From Neobacillus cucumis (GTDB taxonomy: Bacteria; Bacillota; Bacilli; Bacillales_B; DSM-18226): a stretch of DNA of 64,000 bases. Under the pieces are notes generated by a model. It was not told the DNA's origin and searched no databases. It was given only the letters and a program-made list of their open reading frames with translations. Below, in pieces: positions 54,017-62,200 of this stretch. How positions within the stretch are numbered: position 1 is the first letter of the stretch; each line of letters begins with the position of its first letter. The stretch spans positions 145,478-209,477 of the forward strand of contig NZ_JAMBOH010000010.1 of the NCBI RefSeq assembly GCF_023715505.1, in the 5' to 3' direction. A program made the translations under genes and the position numbers.

Positions 54017-54045
54017 TTGACGTTCTCTAGTCAGTTCTTTATTAT
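54017..54045 (+). promoter_or_regulatory. Sigma-A promoter of the preQ1-queF unit
   Basis: TTGACG at 54017-54022 and TATTAT at 54040-54045 are spaced by 17 bases, with the riboswitch beginning ~30 bases later. Confidence 0.8.
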
Positions 54046-54075
54046 ATAGAGATGAGAATACCCGTACTTTGAACG

Positions 54076-54170
54076 GGAGAGGTTCATAGCTGATACCCTC
54101 TATAAAAAACTATGGATACATGACTTTCTGCCATGTCCATATAGGACGTGGCTTTTTGTTTTTTATCCTT
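54076..54170 (+). ncRNA. preQ1-I riboswitch with terminator
   Basis: The class I preQ1 aptamer is evident: GAGAGGTTCATAGCTGATA followed by CCCTCTATAAAAAACTA, where GAGAGG pairs with CCCTCT and the A-rich tail forms the pseudoknot with the loop. A terminator follows (GCCATGTCC with GGACGTGGC, then TTTTTG, 54133-54165). Binding of preQ1 would stop transcription of queF. Confidence 0.93.
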
Positions 54171-54187
54171 TAGTTTGTATAGAAAAA

Positions 54188-54235
54188 AGAACAACATTCA
54201 GCTGATACTCTCTTAAAAAGTGTAGGGACATATTT
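54188..54235 (+). ncRNA. Degenerate second preQ1-like aptamer
   Basis: ACATTCAGCTGATACTCTCTT and AAAAAGTGTAGGGACAT align with the loop, 3' arm and tail of the upstream aptamer. The 5' pairing arm is not conserved, so the helix P1 cannot form normally. It is either a decayed copy or an altered variant, placed just before the queF RBS. Confidence 0.5.
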
Positions 54236-54252
54236 TTATAGGGGGTTTTTTT

Positions 54253-54753
54253 ATGTCTGGCCGCAGCCACGAAGAAGGATTAAAGGATTTAACACTATTA
54301 GGTAATCAAGGAACTACCTATTCATTTGAATATGCACCAGAGGTTTTGGAGGCTGTTGACAATCTCCATCCTGAACGCGATTATTTCGTGAAATTTAATT
54401 GCCCGGAGTTTACGAGTTTATGTCCGCTGACACGCCAGCCGGATTTTGCGACTATGTATATTTCATATGTTCCAGATAAAAAGATTGTTGAAAGTAAGTC
54501 TTTGAAGTTATACCTTTTTAGTTTTAGGAACCACGGAGATTTCCATGAGGACTGTGTCAATATCATTATGAATGACTTGATTAAACTGCTAGACCCACGT
54601 TATATTGAAGTTTGGGGTAAATTCACACCGCGCGGCGGTATCTCCATTGACCCATGGTGCAACTACGGCAAACCAGGCACCAAATACGAAGAAATGGCAA
54701 ACTACCGCCTAATGAACCATGACCTCTATCCAGAAAAAGTAGATAATCGATAA
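54253..54753 (+). CDS. queF: NADPH-dependent preQ0 reductase (7-cyano-7-deazaguanine reductase)
   Basis: A 166-residue unimodular QueF, which reduces the nitrile preQ0 to preQ1 for queuosine tRNA modification. The nucleophile Cys57 lies in [13 protein letters not shown], Asp64 seven residues on is the proton donor, and His98/Glu99 (DFHEDCVN) bind the substrate; [15 protein letters not shown] is the QueF NADPH-binding motif. GGGGG precedes the ATG. queCDE are not adjacent, so this gene is regulated separately, by the riboswitch just upstream. Confidence 0.95.
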   Translation: MSGRSHEEGLKDLTLLGNQGTTYSFEYAPEVLEAVDNLHPERDYFVKFNCPEFTSLCPLTRQPDFATMYISYVPDKKIVESKSLKLYLFSFRNHGDFHEDCVNIIMNDLIKLLDPRYIEVWGKFTPRGGISIDPWCNYGKPGTKYEEMANYRLMNHDLYPEKVDNR

Positions 54754-54759
54754 AGAAAT

Positions 54760-54820
54760 GGTGACAGGCACCAAAAAGTGACATTTGACGTTGTAAATGT
54801 TGAAAATGGTGACAGGCACC
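54760..54820. repeat. 61-bp element: paired GGTGACAGGCACC with 35-base spacer
   Basis: 13-mers at 54760-54772 and 54808-54820 in direct orientation, 48 bases apart, as at 42939. It lies between queF and its terminator. Confidence 0.87.
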
Positions 54821-54858
54821 TAATAGAAAAAAGCAGCCATGGCTGCTTTTTCTATTAG
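54821..54858. terminator. Bidirectional terminator between queF and the BceB-like gene
   Basis: TAATAGAAAAAAGCAGCC pairs with GGCTGCTTTTTCTATTA in an almost perfect palindrome; works in both directions for convergent genes. Confidence 0.92.
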
Positions 54859-54872
54859 TCCCGTTTTTTAAT

Positions 54873-56819
54873 TTAGAGTGCTGCCCTTATGACTTTTTTA
54901 TAATAGAGTATAGATAGAATTCCAAAGATGGAGTATAGGGCGGTATAGAGGACCATAACTAGAATCATCGGGGGCCATACTTCGGCTCCAAAAAGAAACC
55001 AGCCCGATTGGACGGCAAAATAACTGTGAAGCAGCCCAACCACTAACGGAATTCCAAAGTTAAACAGCTGCTTAGCTTGAATTCCCTTCAACAAATCGCC
55101 TTCCGTGAAACCAAGCTTACGTAAGATCGTATAATTCGGCTTCTCCTCTTCACTCTCACCCATTTGTTTAAAATACAGAATACAGCCCGACGTGATCAGA
55201 AATGTTAGTCCTAAAAAGCCAACAATAAACATAATCAATCCCATCATTTCTTTCTGAGTATTACTGATCTCCAAACGAGAAGAATAAAGGTCATTCTTGT
55301 TAAAGGACAAGTCTTGATAAACCTGGTTGGCCTTTTCGAGCTGACTTTCATCCTTCAACGTAAACCCAACAAAAAGAGACGTCTTCTTTTGAATAGAAGG
55401 ATTTACATCCTTCTTCAAGCGTTCAAAAACAGAATCGTCCACAATCGCAATCGGCTGACCGCCGTTCGTAAAATATCCTGAAATCACAAAATCCTTTTTT
55501 AAACCTAAGTATCGGAGCGGAATTGTTTCAGTTTGCCCCTTTAATTCGACTCTACCGCTCTCTTTTAAATTCATAAACTTCTGAAGTAAATCATTATAAC
55601 CGGTAAAAATCGTCTCGTCTGCGGCCACATCGGTATTTTTCAAAACCCGTTCACTAATCATCGGAAGAGGCAGTGCACTAGGGTCTACCATTACACCTTC
55701 AAGGTTTGTATCCAAAATGTTCTTAAGATTGGCGGACACCTGGAGTACCTCAATCCTCTTTTCGTCGAAATCAATTTCCTTAGCAGCCAATGCATCCTTA
55801 AATTTATCGGCATCTTCTGCATTGGTAATGGCGAAATCGCCCGCAGTCTGGTTTTTAGCCATCTTTTCGGCAGAATAATAGGAGATATAGCTCAACGACA
55901 ATAGCCCTATCGCAAGAGCGGATAATGTTGTAATAACCGTTAGTAACAGGGCATTTGATTTCATTCGAAACATAATCGATGACAAGGATAATACCTGATT
56001 GATTGTTAAATAGCCATCCTTCTTTTTCCGAATGATATTAAAAATAAAACTAACCGATCCTTTATAAAACAAGTAGGTGCCGATAATGACAGAACCCAAA
56101 ATATAAGTCATTGCCAAAAACAGTTCTGTCATCGTGGTAAAATCACCGCTAAATAACTTCGATGAAATATAGTAGCCGGAAATAATCGCAAGCAATCCCA
56201 AAATCCCCATGAGTATTTCCCATATAGACATTTTTTTCACTTTCTCCTCCGTCGAGGAAACAACTCTAAAGAGAGAGAGAATGCTCTGCCTCTTTATAAA
56301 AAGATAATTCATCAGCATAATTAGGATATAGATGACACTAAAAACAATTAAAGTCTGGACCAAAGCCTGCGATGAAAAATGCAAGCGGGCAATTGCATCC
56401 ACCTTGGTAATTTTAAATAAAATCATAATAATTAACCGGGAGACGGAAAAACCGATAAAGATCCCCACCACCAACGAACCAAAGTAGAGAATAAAATTCT
56501 CGGTGCTTAGGAGGTTGAAAATCCGAGTTTTTGTCATTCCAATTAATTGAAATAAACCAATTTCCTTGCTCCGCCGCTTAATAAAGATATTATTGGCATA
56601 CAGCAAAAAGATGGAGACAATGGCCACAAGGAGAACACTTGCTGTACGGATGGCTGCTGCTCCTTTAAGGGTATCCTTCGTTTCATCCATCGCCGGGTCA
56701 TATTGCAGCGTGACAAATGAAAAATAAAGGGCAACGCTAAAGATGAGCGCAAACACGTAGAGATAGTAGTTTTTAAGATTTTTTTTCAAGTTTCGAAAAA
56801 TAAGCTGATTAACGCTCAT
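54873..56819 (-). CDS. BceB-type ABC transporter permease (peptide antibiotic sensing/resistance)
   Basis: A 648-residue permease of the BceB/VraG family with ten TM helices and a large extracellular domain of ~200 residues between helices 7 and 8 (about residues 310-510, [20 protein letters not shown] to [16 protein letters not shown]), which binds antimicrobial peptides or lipid-II-cycle complexes in relatives. FtsX-like halves are at both ends ([46 protein letters not shown]). The start at 56819 overlaps the ATPase gene by 11 bases. It works with the BceA, BceS and BceR homologues encoded upstream. Confidence 0.9.
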   Translation of the reverse strand: MSVNQLIFRNLKKNLKNYYLYVFALIFSVALYFSFVTLQYDPAMDETKDTLKGAAAIRTASVLLVAIVSIFLLYANNIFIKRRSKEIGLFQLIGMTKTRIFNLLSTENFILYFGSLVVGIFIGFSVSRLIIMILFKITKVDAIARLHFSSQALVQTLIVFSVIYILIMLMNYLFIKRQSILSLFRVVSSTEEKVKKMSIWEILMGILGLLAIISGYYISSKLFSGDFTTMTELFLAMTYILGSVIIGTYLFYKGSVSFIFNIIRKKKDGYLTINQVLSLSSIMFRMKSNALLLTVITTLSALAIGLLSLSYISYYSAEKMAKNQTAGDFAITNAEDADKFKDALAAKEIDFDEKRIEVLQVSANLKNILDTNLEGVMVDPSALPLPMISERVLKNTDVAADETIFTGYNDLLQKFMNLKESGRVELKGQTETIPLRYLGLKKDFVISGYFTNGGQPIAIVDDSVFERLKKDVNPSIQKKTSLFVGFTLKDESQLEKANQVYQDLSFNKNDLYSSRLEISNTQKEMMGLIMFIVGFLGLTFLITSGCILYFKQMGESEEEKPNYTILRKLGFTEGDLLKGIQAKQLFNFGIPLVVGLLHSYFAVQSGWFLFGAEVWPPMILVMVLYTALYSIFGILSILYYKKVIRAAL

Positions 56820-57570
56820 ATGGCACACCGCCTAGCACGCCTTGAGTTTTCATGATATCCTTAAAAAACTCTTGCCGGGATTGCTCCCCTTTATTTAACT
56901 GAGTATAAATCTGACCGTCTTTTATAAATATCACTCTGCTGCTAAAACTAGCTGCCACAGGGTCGTGTGTCACCATCACAATCGTGGCAGTCCGGTTTCG
57001 ATTTAATTCACTAAGTTTGTTTAATAAATCGGATGCAGATTTCGAGTCGAGCGCCCCAGTGGGTTCATCCGCGAAAATAATACTTGGTTCATGAATGAAC
57101 GCTCTTGCTGCTGACGTCCGCTGTTTTTGTCCGCCGGAGATCTCATTTGGGTACTTATGCTCAATCTGCTCTATCCCTAACTCCGTTGCAACCCGATTGA
57201 ACCTCTCATCTGCATCTCTTTTAGAAACCTTAGTAATCGATAATGGTAATAGAATATTTTCTTTGACAGTTAACGTATCTAAAAGATTATAATCTTGAAA
57301 AATAAACCCAAGATGCTGCTTGCGAAACTCAGCGAGCTGCTTTTCTTTCATAGCTGTCATATCTTTGTCTTCAATCGTAATAGTCCCGCCGCTGACCTTA
57401 TCAATCGAGGAGAGCACATTGAGAAGTGTTGTTTTCCCGGACCCGGAGGCCCCCATGATACTCACGAAGTCCCCTTTTTCAACGGTAATATCAATCCCTT
57501 TTAAAACCTCTTGTTTATTCAGCTTGTTACCATAGCTCTTATGAATTTTTTTGGCTGCTAAAATACTCAT
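56809..57570 (-). CDS. BceA-type ABC transporter ATP-binding protein
   Basis: A 253-residue ATPase of the MacB/LolD group. Walker A is [12 protein letters not shown], the Q loop [10 protein letters not shown], signature [14 protein letters not shown], and Walker [13 protein letters not shown], with the H loop VMVTHD. The start at 57570 has AAGGAG upstream. A TATAAT (minus strand, 57605-57600) and a palindrome at 57654 precede it, so bceAB has its own inducible promoter, separate from bceRS. Confidence 0.92.
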   Translation of the reverse strand: MSILAAKKIHKSYGNKLNKQEVLKGIDITVEKGDFVSIMGASGSGKTTLLNVLSSIDKVSGGTITIEDKDMTAMKEKQLAEFRKQHLGFIFQDYNLLDTLTVKENILLPLSITKVSKRDADERFNRVATELGIEQIEHKYPNEISGGQKQRTSAARAFIHEPSIIFADEPTGALDSKSASDLLNKLSELNRNRTATIVMVTHDPVAASFSSRVIFIKDGQIYTQLNKGEQSRQEFFKDIMKTQGVLGGVPYER

Positions 57571-57653
57571 ACGAACACGCTCCTTTATTTGATAATCCAA
57601 TTATAAAATTTGCCGGTTGACTTCTCCTTCGATTAGCCGAACAAAACAGCAAA

Positions 57654-57677
57654 GCATGTGACATTTTTGTCACATGC
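57654..57677 (-). promoter_or_regulatory. BceR-type operator upstream of bceAB
   Basis: A perfect 10+4+10 palindrome (GCATGTGACA, TTTT, TGTCACATGC) containing TGACA-N4-TGTCA, which fits the TNACA-N4-TGTNA form bound by BceR-like regulators. It lies ~50 bases upstream of the -10 and overlaps the end of the kinase gene. Confidence 0.75.
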
Positions 57678-58677
57678 CTGAAATCGCGCCGAACTCATTT
57701 TTTCGTGGAAAGGTTAACGTGAACGTGGTCCCAACGCCGGGGGCTGATAGGACATCGATATGAATCAATAAAGACTCAGAAATTTTCTTGGTTAAATATA
57801 AACCCATGCCTGTAGAGGCGTTGTCATGGTGAACGGTTGTTGAGGTAAAGCCTTTATCGAAAATGCGCGGCAGGTCTTTTTTGTCCATGCCGCGCCCAAA
57901 ATCCTGAACCATCAGCTTAGTTCGGTCATCTTCCATAAAACTTCGTATAACAATATCCGATGCCGAGCTGTATTTCACTGCGTTTGTTAACAGCTGGCGA
58001 ATAATAAAAGCCAGCCACTTAGCATCGGTTAAGACAGAAGCTGCTTCTAATTCGACTTCAAATCCGATCCCTTTTTGCATACACCAGGATTGCAACGTTT
58101 TAATCTCCTTAAAAAGTAAGACTTTCAGATCAGTCTTTTCTATATATAAATCATTCTCCATAAAGGGCAGGCGCTTTTGATGAAGTTGTGAATCCAGCAG
58201 CAGATGGATTCGCAGCCATTCTAGAGATAACTGTGCTTTTAATGGACTATCATCTAAACGGTCAATCATTAGATGCATTGCTGTCAAAGGTGTTTTGACT
58301 TCATGAATCCAAGATAAAAGCTCATCTTTTTCCTGCTCCACAGACACCAAATTATTCGAAACCGTTTGTTTTAGCAACTCTGTTTGGTTCACAATACTTT
58401 CCTCAATTATTTTTTCAAACGGACTTTCCGCCCCGGCCATATTAGTTAAATCGAGACTGTTTTCCCATTCCGATAAAGAAGCATAAAATTTCGTTTCCTT
58501 ATGGGAGCGAAAGCACAAAAAAATCACAAAAATAAGCGTCGATAAAAAAACAATATAGAGAAGGGGGGTAAAGTTTATGGCGGAATCAATATAGCCTGTA
58601 AAAAGGACTAGTAACTGTAAACAGAAAAAAAGAACAATCCAGCTCCGTCTTTCTTTTAAAAAGGTTTTAATCATCAT
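57670..58677 (-). CDS. BceS-type intramembrane-sensing histidine kinase
   Basis: A 335-residue kinase with two N-terminal TM helices (~13-30 and ~37-55) joined by a loop of only a few residues, so it has no extracellular sensor, as expected for kinases that take their signal from a BceAB transporter. The phospho-histidine is in SWIHEVKTPLTAMHLMI; the ATPase domain has QLLTNAVKYSS, DFGRGMDKKDLPRIFDKGF and TGMGLYLTKKI. ATGA overlap with the regulator gene upstream. Confidence 0.91.
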   Translation of the reverse strand: MMIKTFLKERRSWIVLFFCLQLLVLFTGYIDSAINFTPLLYIVFLSTLIFVIFLCFRSHKETKFYASLSEWENSLDLTNMAGAESPFEKIIEESIVNQTELLKQTVSNNLVSVEQEKDELLSWIHEVKTPLTAMHLMIDRLDDSPLKAQLSLEWLRIHLLLDSQLHQKRLPFMENDLYIEKTDLKVLLFKEIKTLQSWCMQKGIGFEVELEAASVLTDAKWLAFIIRQLLTNAVKYSSASDIVIRSFMEDDRTKLMVQDFGRGMDKKDLPRIFDKGFTSTTVHHDNASTGMGLYLTKKISESLLIHIDVLSAPGVGTTFTLTFPRKNEFGAISGM

Positions 58678-59363
58678 GTTTGCGCCTTTTCACATGCCAT
58701 GTATCCTTGGCCAACCTTTGTTTCAATAAATCGTCCGAGATTAAGCTCGTCCAGCTTTTTTCGCAGCCGGTTAAGATTGACAGTTAAAGTGTTATCACTG
58801 ACAAACCGCTCATCCTCCCACAAGCTTTTAATTAACTCTTCTCGGCTGACAATTTTATTTTTTTGTTCAATCAGCTTCTTTAAAATAAACATCTCGTTTT
58901 TTGTGAGCTCTACCGTCCCTGCCGCGTTGCTGACCGTGTTTTTTTCGACATCGATCGTTGCTGCCTGCCAGGTTTTCAGGGTTATTTTTTCATGATTGTA
59001 ATTATAAACACGGCGAAGGGTCGCTTGAATTTTGGCAATCAACACATCAAAATGGAACGGTTTTTGGATGAAATCATCCGCACCAAGCTGCATGGACATT
59101 ACCATGTCTGTCGGATGGTCGCGTGAAGAGAGAAATAAAATCGGAACATTCGAATGGGATCGAATCATCCGGCACCAATGAAAACCATCAAATTTTGGCA
59201 GCTGAATATCGATAATCACTAAATCGGGTTTAACACTCGTAAACTCTTGCATCACCTGACTGAAATCACTAATCCCATACACATCATAAGACCAGCCCAT
59301 AAGCCGGTCCTTTATTTCATTAAAAAGCGTTAGATCATCTTCAATTAATAATAGCTTAAACAA
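58674..59363 (-). CDS. BceR-type response regulator (OmpR family)
   Basis: A 229-residue regulator with a receiver domain (LLLIEDD, phospho-Asp in LVIIDIQLPKFDG) and an OmpR winged helix (LTKNEMFILKKLIEQKNKIVSREELIKSLW, DNTLTVNLNRLRKKL). TTG at 59363 is chosen as start over GTG 59372, which lies within the GGCGGTG binding site. First gene of bceRS; it likely binds the palindrome at 57654 to switch on bceAB. Confidence 0.9.
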   Translation of the reverse strand: MFKLLLIEDDLTLFNEIKDRLMGWSYDVYGISDFSQVMQEFTSVKPDLVIIDIQLPKFDGFHWCRMIRSHSNVPILFLSSRDHPTDMVMSMQLGADDFIQKPFHFDVLIAKIQATLRRVYNYNHEKITLKTWQAATIDVEKNTVSNAAGTVELTKNEMFILKKLIEQKNKIVSREELIKSLWEDERFVSDNTLTVNLNRLRKKLDELNLGRFIETKVGQGYMACEKAQT

Positions 59364-59432
59364 AAGTATCACCGCCGCACTCTAAATATCTTACGCTAAT
59401 TGTATAATATATCCTTTTTTCGTGCTATAAGT

Positions 59433-59493
59433 GGTGCCTGACACCATTAGCGACATAAACACTATCCTAAACCATTTATTGGTGTCAGGCACC
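59433..59493. repeat. 61-bp element: inverted GGTG-N5-CACC pair with 35-base spacer
   Basis: GGTGCCTGACACC at 59433-59445 and GGTGTCAGGCACC at 59481-59493, again 48 bases start to start, here complementary so that a 14-bp stem forms, followed by TTTTTACCTTTTT. It sits between divergent genes, where a terminator would not be expected. Confidence 0.87.
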
Positions 59494-59514
59494 TTTTTAC
59501 CTTTTTAATTTTTA

Positions 59515-59531
59515 TTAAGGATAAGTTAAGG
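59515..59531 (+). promoter_or_regulatory. TTAAGG-N5-TTAAGG direct repeat upstream of the adaptor operon
   Basis: TTAAGG at 59515-59520 and 59526-59531 are 11 bases apart, the spacing used by OmpR-family regulators on one DNA face. They overlap the expected -35 of a GATAAT at 59541. The same repeat lies before the response regulator at 61526. Confidence 0.7.
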
Positions 59532-59614
59532 GACGCACATGATAATAGGCTCATGAAATAAAAAAATGCTTGGAGCGGGTCCGGGCTGTTCCATAATAAA
59601 AGGAGTTTAGATAA

Positions 59615-60595
59615 ATGAAGAAGTGGATTTGGATATTGATAAGTGTACTAGTTGTTGGGTATGTCGGCTATCAATGGTTTCACTCCAAAAGCAGTGCTAG
59701 TACAAGCACTACAACGCAGGTTCGAACGGCTAACGTGCAAAAAGGTAAGTTAGAAGTAACAATTAGTGGTTCTGGAACAGTTGAACCAGTAACCACCGAG
59801 GATATTAAAGCAACAGAGGACAATAACGAAATTGATGAGGTTTTAGTATCTGCTGGCGACACGGTGAGCGCCGGAGACGAATTAGTAACCTTTACGGATG
59901 ATAGCGATCCAATTACTGCGCCAACTAGTGGAACCATTACTGCGGTTTCTGTTGCTTCAGGCGATCGAATTAACAAGGGTATGGTCGTTGCTCATCTTAC
60001 CAATTACAACGATTTACAAACAGTTGTTTCGATAGATGAATTAGATATACCTAAAGTAAAAGTGGGTCAAACAGTAACTTTAACAGTAAGTGCTTACCCA
60101 GATGCGACATATACAGGGAAAGTTACCGCTGTTGCAGAGGAAGGAACCTCATCAAGTGGTTCATCCACCTTTAATGTAACCATTCATATTGATAAACCAA
60201 CCAACCTAAAAGTAGGGATGAGTACATCAGCTACTATCTTAACTGCTAGCAAGACGGATGCATTATATGTTCCTGTAGATGCGATCTATACAAACGACAA
60301 TAAAGAAAAATATGTGATTATTACTTCAGCCAATGGCAGCACCGACAGTTCTTCTGGAACTACCAGTGAACAAAAAACGGTTAAAACAGGTATTGAAACA
60401 GACGAATATGTGGAAATCACAGAAGGAGTTACCGAAGGCCAAACGGTACAGTTACCAGAGCTGACTTCAAACAGCTCGTCTACTAATCAAGGCGGTATGA
60501 TGCAAGGTCAAGGTATGGGTCGAAACTTTGATGGTCAGGACATGGCGCCGCCAAGTGGCGGACAAGGTACAACAAGCGGAAAGACAGGCAACTAA
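59615..60595 (+). CDS. HlyD/MacA-type periplasmic adaptor protein
   Basis: A 326-residue adaptor of the RND/MacA/YknX class. It has one TM anchor (~4-20), then split lipoyl domains (GTVEPVTTEDIKATEDNNEIDEVLVSAGDTVSAGDELVTF; PITAPTSGTITAVSVASGDRINKGMVVAHL), a beta-barrel (VSIDELDIPKVKVGQTVTLTV) and a membrane-proximal domain (ALYVPVDAIY). The coiled-coil hairpin between the lipoyl halves is nearly absent, as in short Gram-positive adaptors. The tail is Gly/Gln/Met-rich. No ABC or RND pump gene follows; a PepSY-type membrane protein does. Confidence 0.86.
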   Translation: MKKWIWILISVLVVGYVGYQWFHSKSSASTSTTTQVRTANVQKGKLEVTISGSGTVEPVTTEDIKATEDNNEIDEVLVSAGDTVSAGDELVTFTDDSDPITAPTSGTITAVSVASGDRINKGMVVAHLTNYNDLQTVVSIDELDIPKVKVGQTVTLTVSAYPDATYTGKVTAVAEEGTSSSGSSTFNVTIHIDKPTNLKVGMSTSATILTASKTDALYVPVDAIYTNDNKEKYVIITSANGSTDSSSGTTSEQKTVKTGIETDEYVEITEGVTEGQTVQLPELTSNSSSTNQGGMMQGQGMGRNFDGQDMAPPSGGQGTTSGKTGN

Positions 60596-60622
60596 AATAA
60601 TTATAAAAAGGAGAATATTATT

Positions 60623-61144
60623 ATGAAAAAAACACGACAAGCACACTTATGGATTGGGTTAATTTGTTCTATATTTATTCTAATGGAGTCAATTACAGGG
60701 CTGCTCATGAATGAGCCATGGCTGATCGGTCAGTCACAGACAGAAGGCGGAGCTAATTTTAAACAAGGTATGATGATTCCGCAACAAAGCACCACTGCAA
60801 ATAATACTAGCCAAACAACTGGCCAGACAGCACAGTCCGGGACGGCCACTCAATCTAATGGTACTACAAATAACCAAACGGCAGCTAACACACAAGGTAC
60901 TACAAATGGACAGGTTCCTGCGATGGGAGGAAGAGGCGGTGAAGGTTCACAATCAAGTTCACTTATGAGTATTGTTAGAGGTCTGCACGAAGGAAGAATC
61001 GGAACTGCCGATATCACTTGGCTAATTGACCTAACAGCCATCGCCATGATTTTCTTAACTGGATCAGGAATTTTCCTATCCATGAAGGTACTTGCGGCAG
61101 GTAGAAAAAGAAAAAGATTAAAAGCGGAAAGAGAAATTGCATAA
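60623..61144 (+). CDS. PepSY-associated TM-type membrane protein
   Basis: A 173-residue protein with TM helices at ~9-30 and ~127-152. The start KKTRQAHLWIGLICSIFILMESITGLLM matches the first helix of PepSY_TM proteins. Between the helices lies a low-complexity extracellular stretch of Gln/Thr/Asn/Gly (~45-105). SIVRGLHEGRIGTADITWLIDLTAIAMIFLTGSGIFL is the second conserved block. Related proteins include heme- or iron-linked reductases and membrane regulators, but the short form here has no enzymatic domain. Co-transcribed with the adaptor, from which it is 27 bases away; AAAAGGAG upstream. Confidence 0.8.
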   Translation: MKKTRQAHLWIGLICSIFILMESITGLLMNEPWLIGQSQTEGGANFKQGMMIPQQSTTANNTSQTTGQTAQSGTATQSNGTTNNQTAANTQGTTNGQVPAMGGRGGEGSQSSSLMSIVRGLHEGRIGTADITWLIDLTAIAMIFLTGSGIFLSMKVLAAGRKRKRLKAEREIA

Positions 61145-61153
61145 GAATTCCAT

Positions 61154-61193
61154 TAAGAGAGTTCCATACTTAGTTGTGGGGCTCTCTTTTTGT
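61154..61193 (+). terminator. Terminator after the PepSY-type gene
   Basis: AAGAGAGTTCCATAC pairs with GTGGGGCTCTCTTT via G-U pairs and runs into TTTTTG. Confidence 0.8.
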
Positions 61194-61404
61194 TTTTCAA
61201 AAAAGTAAATTAATAACTACTTTTCACCGAGTTTTCGCTAAACAGGACTACACTACAGTCATCAGAGCGATCTTAGTTAGTTAAATAGATATGGAATAAT
61301 TCCAAAGCTCCCTCCAGACATCAATTTATTAATACTTCAATGAAAGTTCACATAAACCTAAAAGATCTTAATAAAGCAAACCGATGGTTTAGGAAAATAA
61401 TTTT
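61194..61404. other. Intergenic region before the second two-component system
   Basis: About 210 bases of AT-rich sequence in the 381-base gap between the PepSY-type gene and the regulator. I see no gene, conserved RNA or repeat in it. Confidence 0.5.
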
Positions 61405-61455
61405 TCAAAAAGAGGAAGCACACCAGAGGTCAGCTTGGGTACTTCTTTTTTCTTT
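61405..61455 (+). terminator. Hairpin with T run upstream of the OmpR-type regulator
   Basis: An imperfect stem (AAAAAGAGGAAGCACACC with GGGTACTTCTTTTTT) followed by a T-rich tract. It may be a second terminator or the end of a small transcript; it lies just before the TTAAGA repeats. Confidence 0.45.
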
Positions 61456-61471
61456 TAAGACAAACTTAAGA
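61455..61471 (+). promoter_or_regulatory. TTAAGA-N5-TTAAGA direct repeat upstream of the OmpR-type regulator
   Basis: TTAAGA at 61455-61460 and 61466-61471, 11 bases apart, precede a GATACT -10-like element at 61484. It matches the site at 59515 and suggests autoregulation by the encoded regulator. Confidence 0.7.
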
Positions 61472-61525
61472 ATTCATCTTTAGGATACTTATAGACAAAT
61501 GTAGAAAAAAAGGAGCATGTTAAAT

Positions 61526-62200
61526 ATGAATGTGCTATTAGCAGAAGATGATCATCGCCTTGGTGACTTAATGGTATATATGTTGAAAAAGAAAGGTAAT
61601 TGCAATGTTGAATGGGTAAAGGAAGGGGATGACGCCTTCTATTACGCAACATCTGCCCACTATGATGTGATCATTATGGATTGGATGATGCCGAATGGCG
61701 ATGGTGTGGGTGTTTGCAGGAAGTTACGTAAACAAGGATATTCAGGGGCCATCCTGATGTTAACGGCAAAAGACACCGTCCAAGATAGGATCGAAGGTCT
61801 TGATTCTGGCGCAGATGATTATCTGGTTAAACCGTTTGAAATAGATGAGCTGATGGCTAGACTGCGTGCATTATCTCGCCGGAATTTTGCACCTATTGTT
61901 GAGGATGAAACAGAAATAAACGGACTGATCCTAAATAGGGCAAGTCATTCGATACGTGTTGGTGAGACTGATATTCAGTTTAGTCCCCGTGAATTTCAGC
62001 TCTTAGATTTATTGGTGCAAAATAAAGGACAAGTACTGCCGCGTGAACTTATTTATGAGCGCGTATGGGGTCTCGATACCGATGTAACGATGAAGACAAT
62101 TGATGCGACGGTTAAATTAATCCGCAAAAAACTATCCTTAATTAATAAGCAAGATAAACTTCAAAGTATCAGAGGGGTGGGGTATAAATTTGAAACATAA
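61526..62200 (+). CDS. OmpR-family response regulator
   Basis: A 224-residue regulator. The receiver has LLAEDDHRLGDL and the phospho-Asp in VIIMDWMMPNGDG; the switch Lys is in DDYLVKPFEIDEL. The winged helix is at ~128-224 (FSPREFQLLDLLVQNKGQVLPRELIYERVWG, TIDATVKLIRKKL, IRGVGYKFE). The start at 61526 is chosen over 61517 because AAAGGAG is ten bases before it. It overlaps the kinase gene by 11 bases. The shared TTAAGR repeats suggest that it controls both itself and the adaptor operon. Confidence 0.92.
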   Translation: MNVLLAEDDHRLGDLMVYMLKKKGNCNVEWVKEGDDAFYYATSAHYDVIIMDWMMPNGDGVGVCRKLRKQGYSGAILMLTAKDTVQDRIEGLDSGADDYLVKPFEIDELMARLRALSRRNFAPIVEDETEINGLILNRASHSIRVGETDIQFSPREFQLLDLLVQNKGQVLPRELIYERVWGLDTDVTMKTIDATVKLIRKKLSLINKQDKLQSIRGVGYKFET

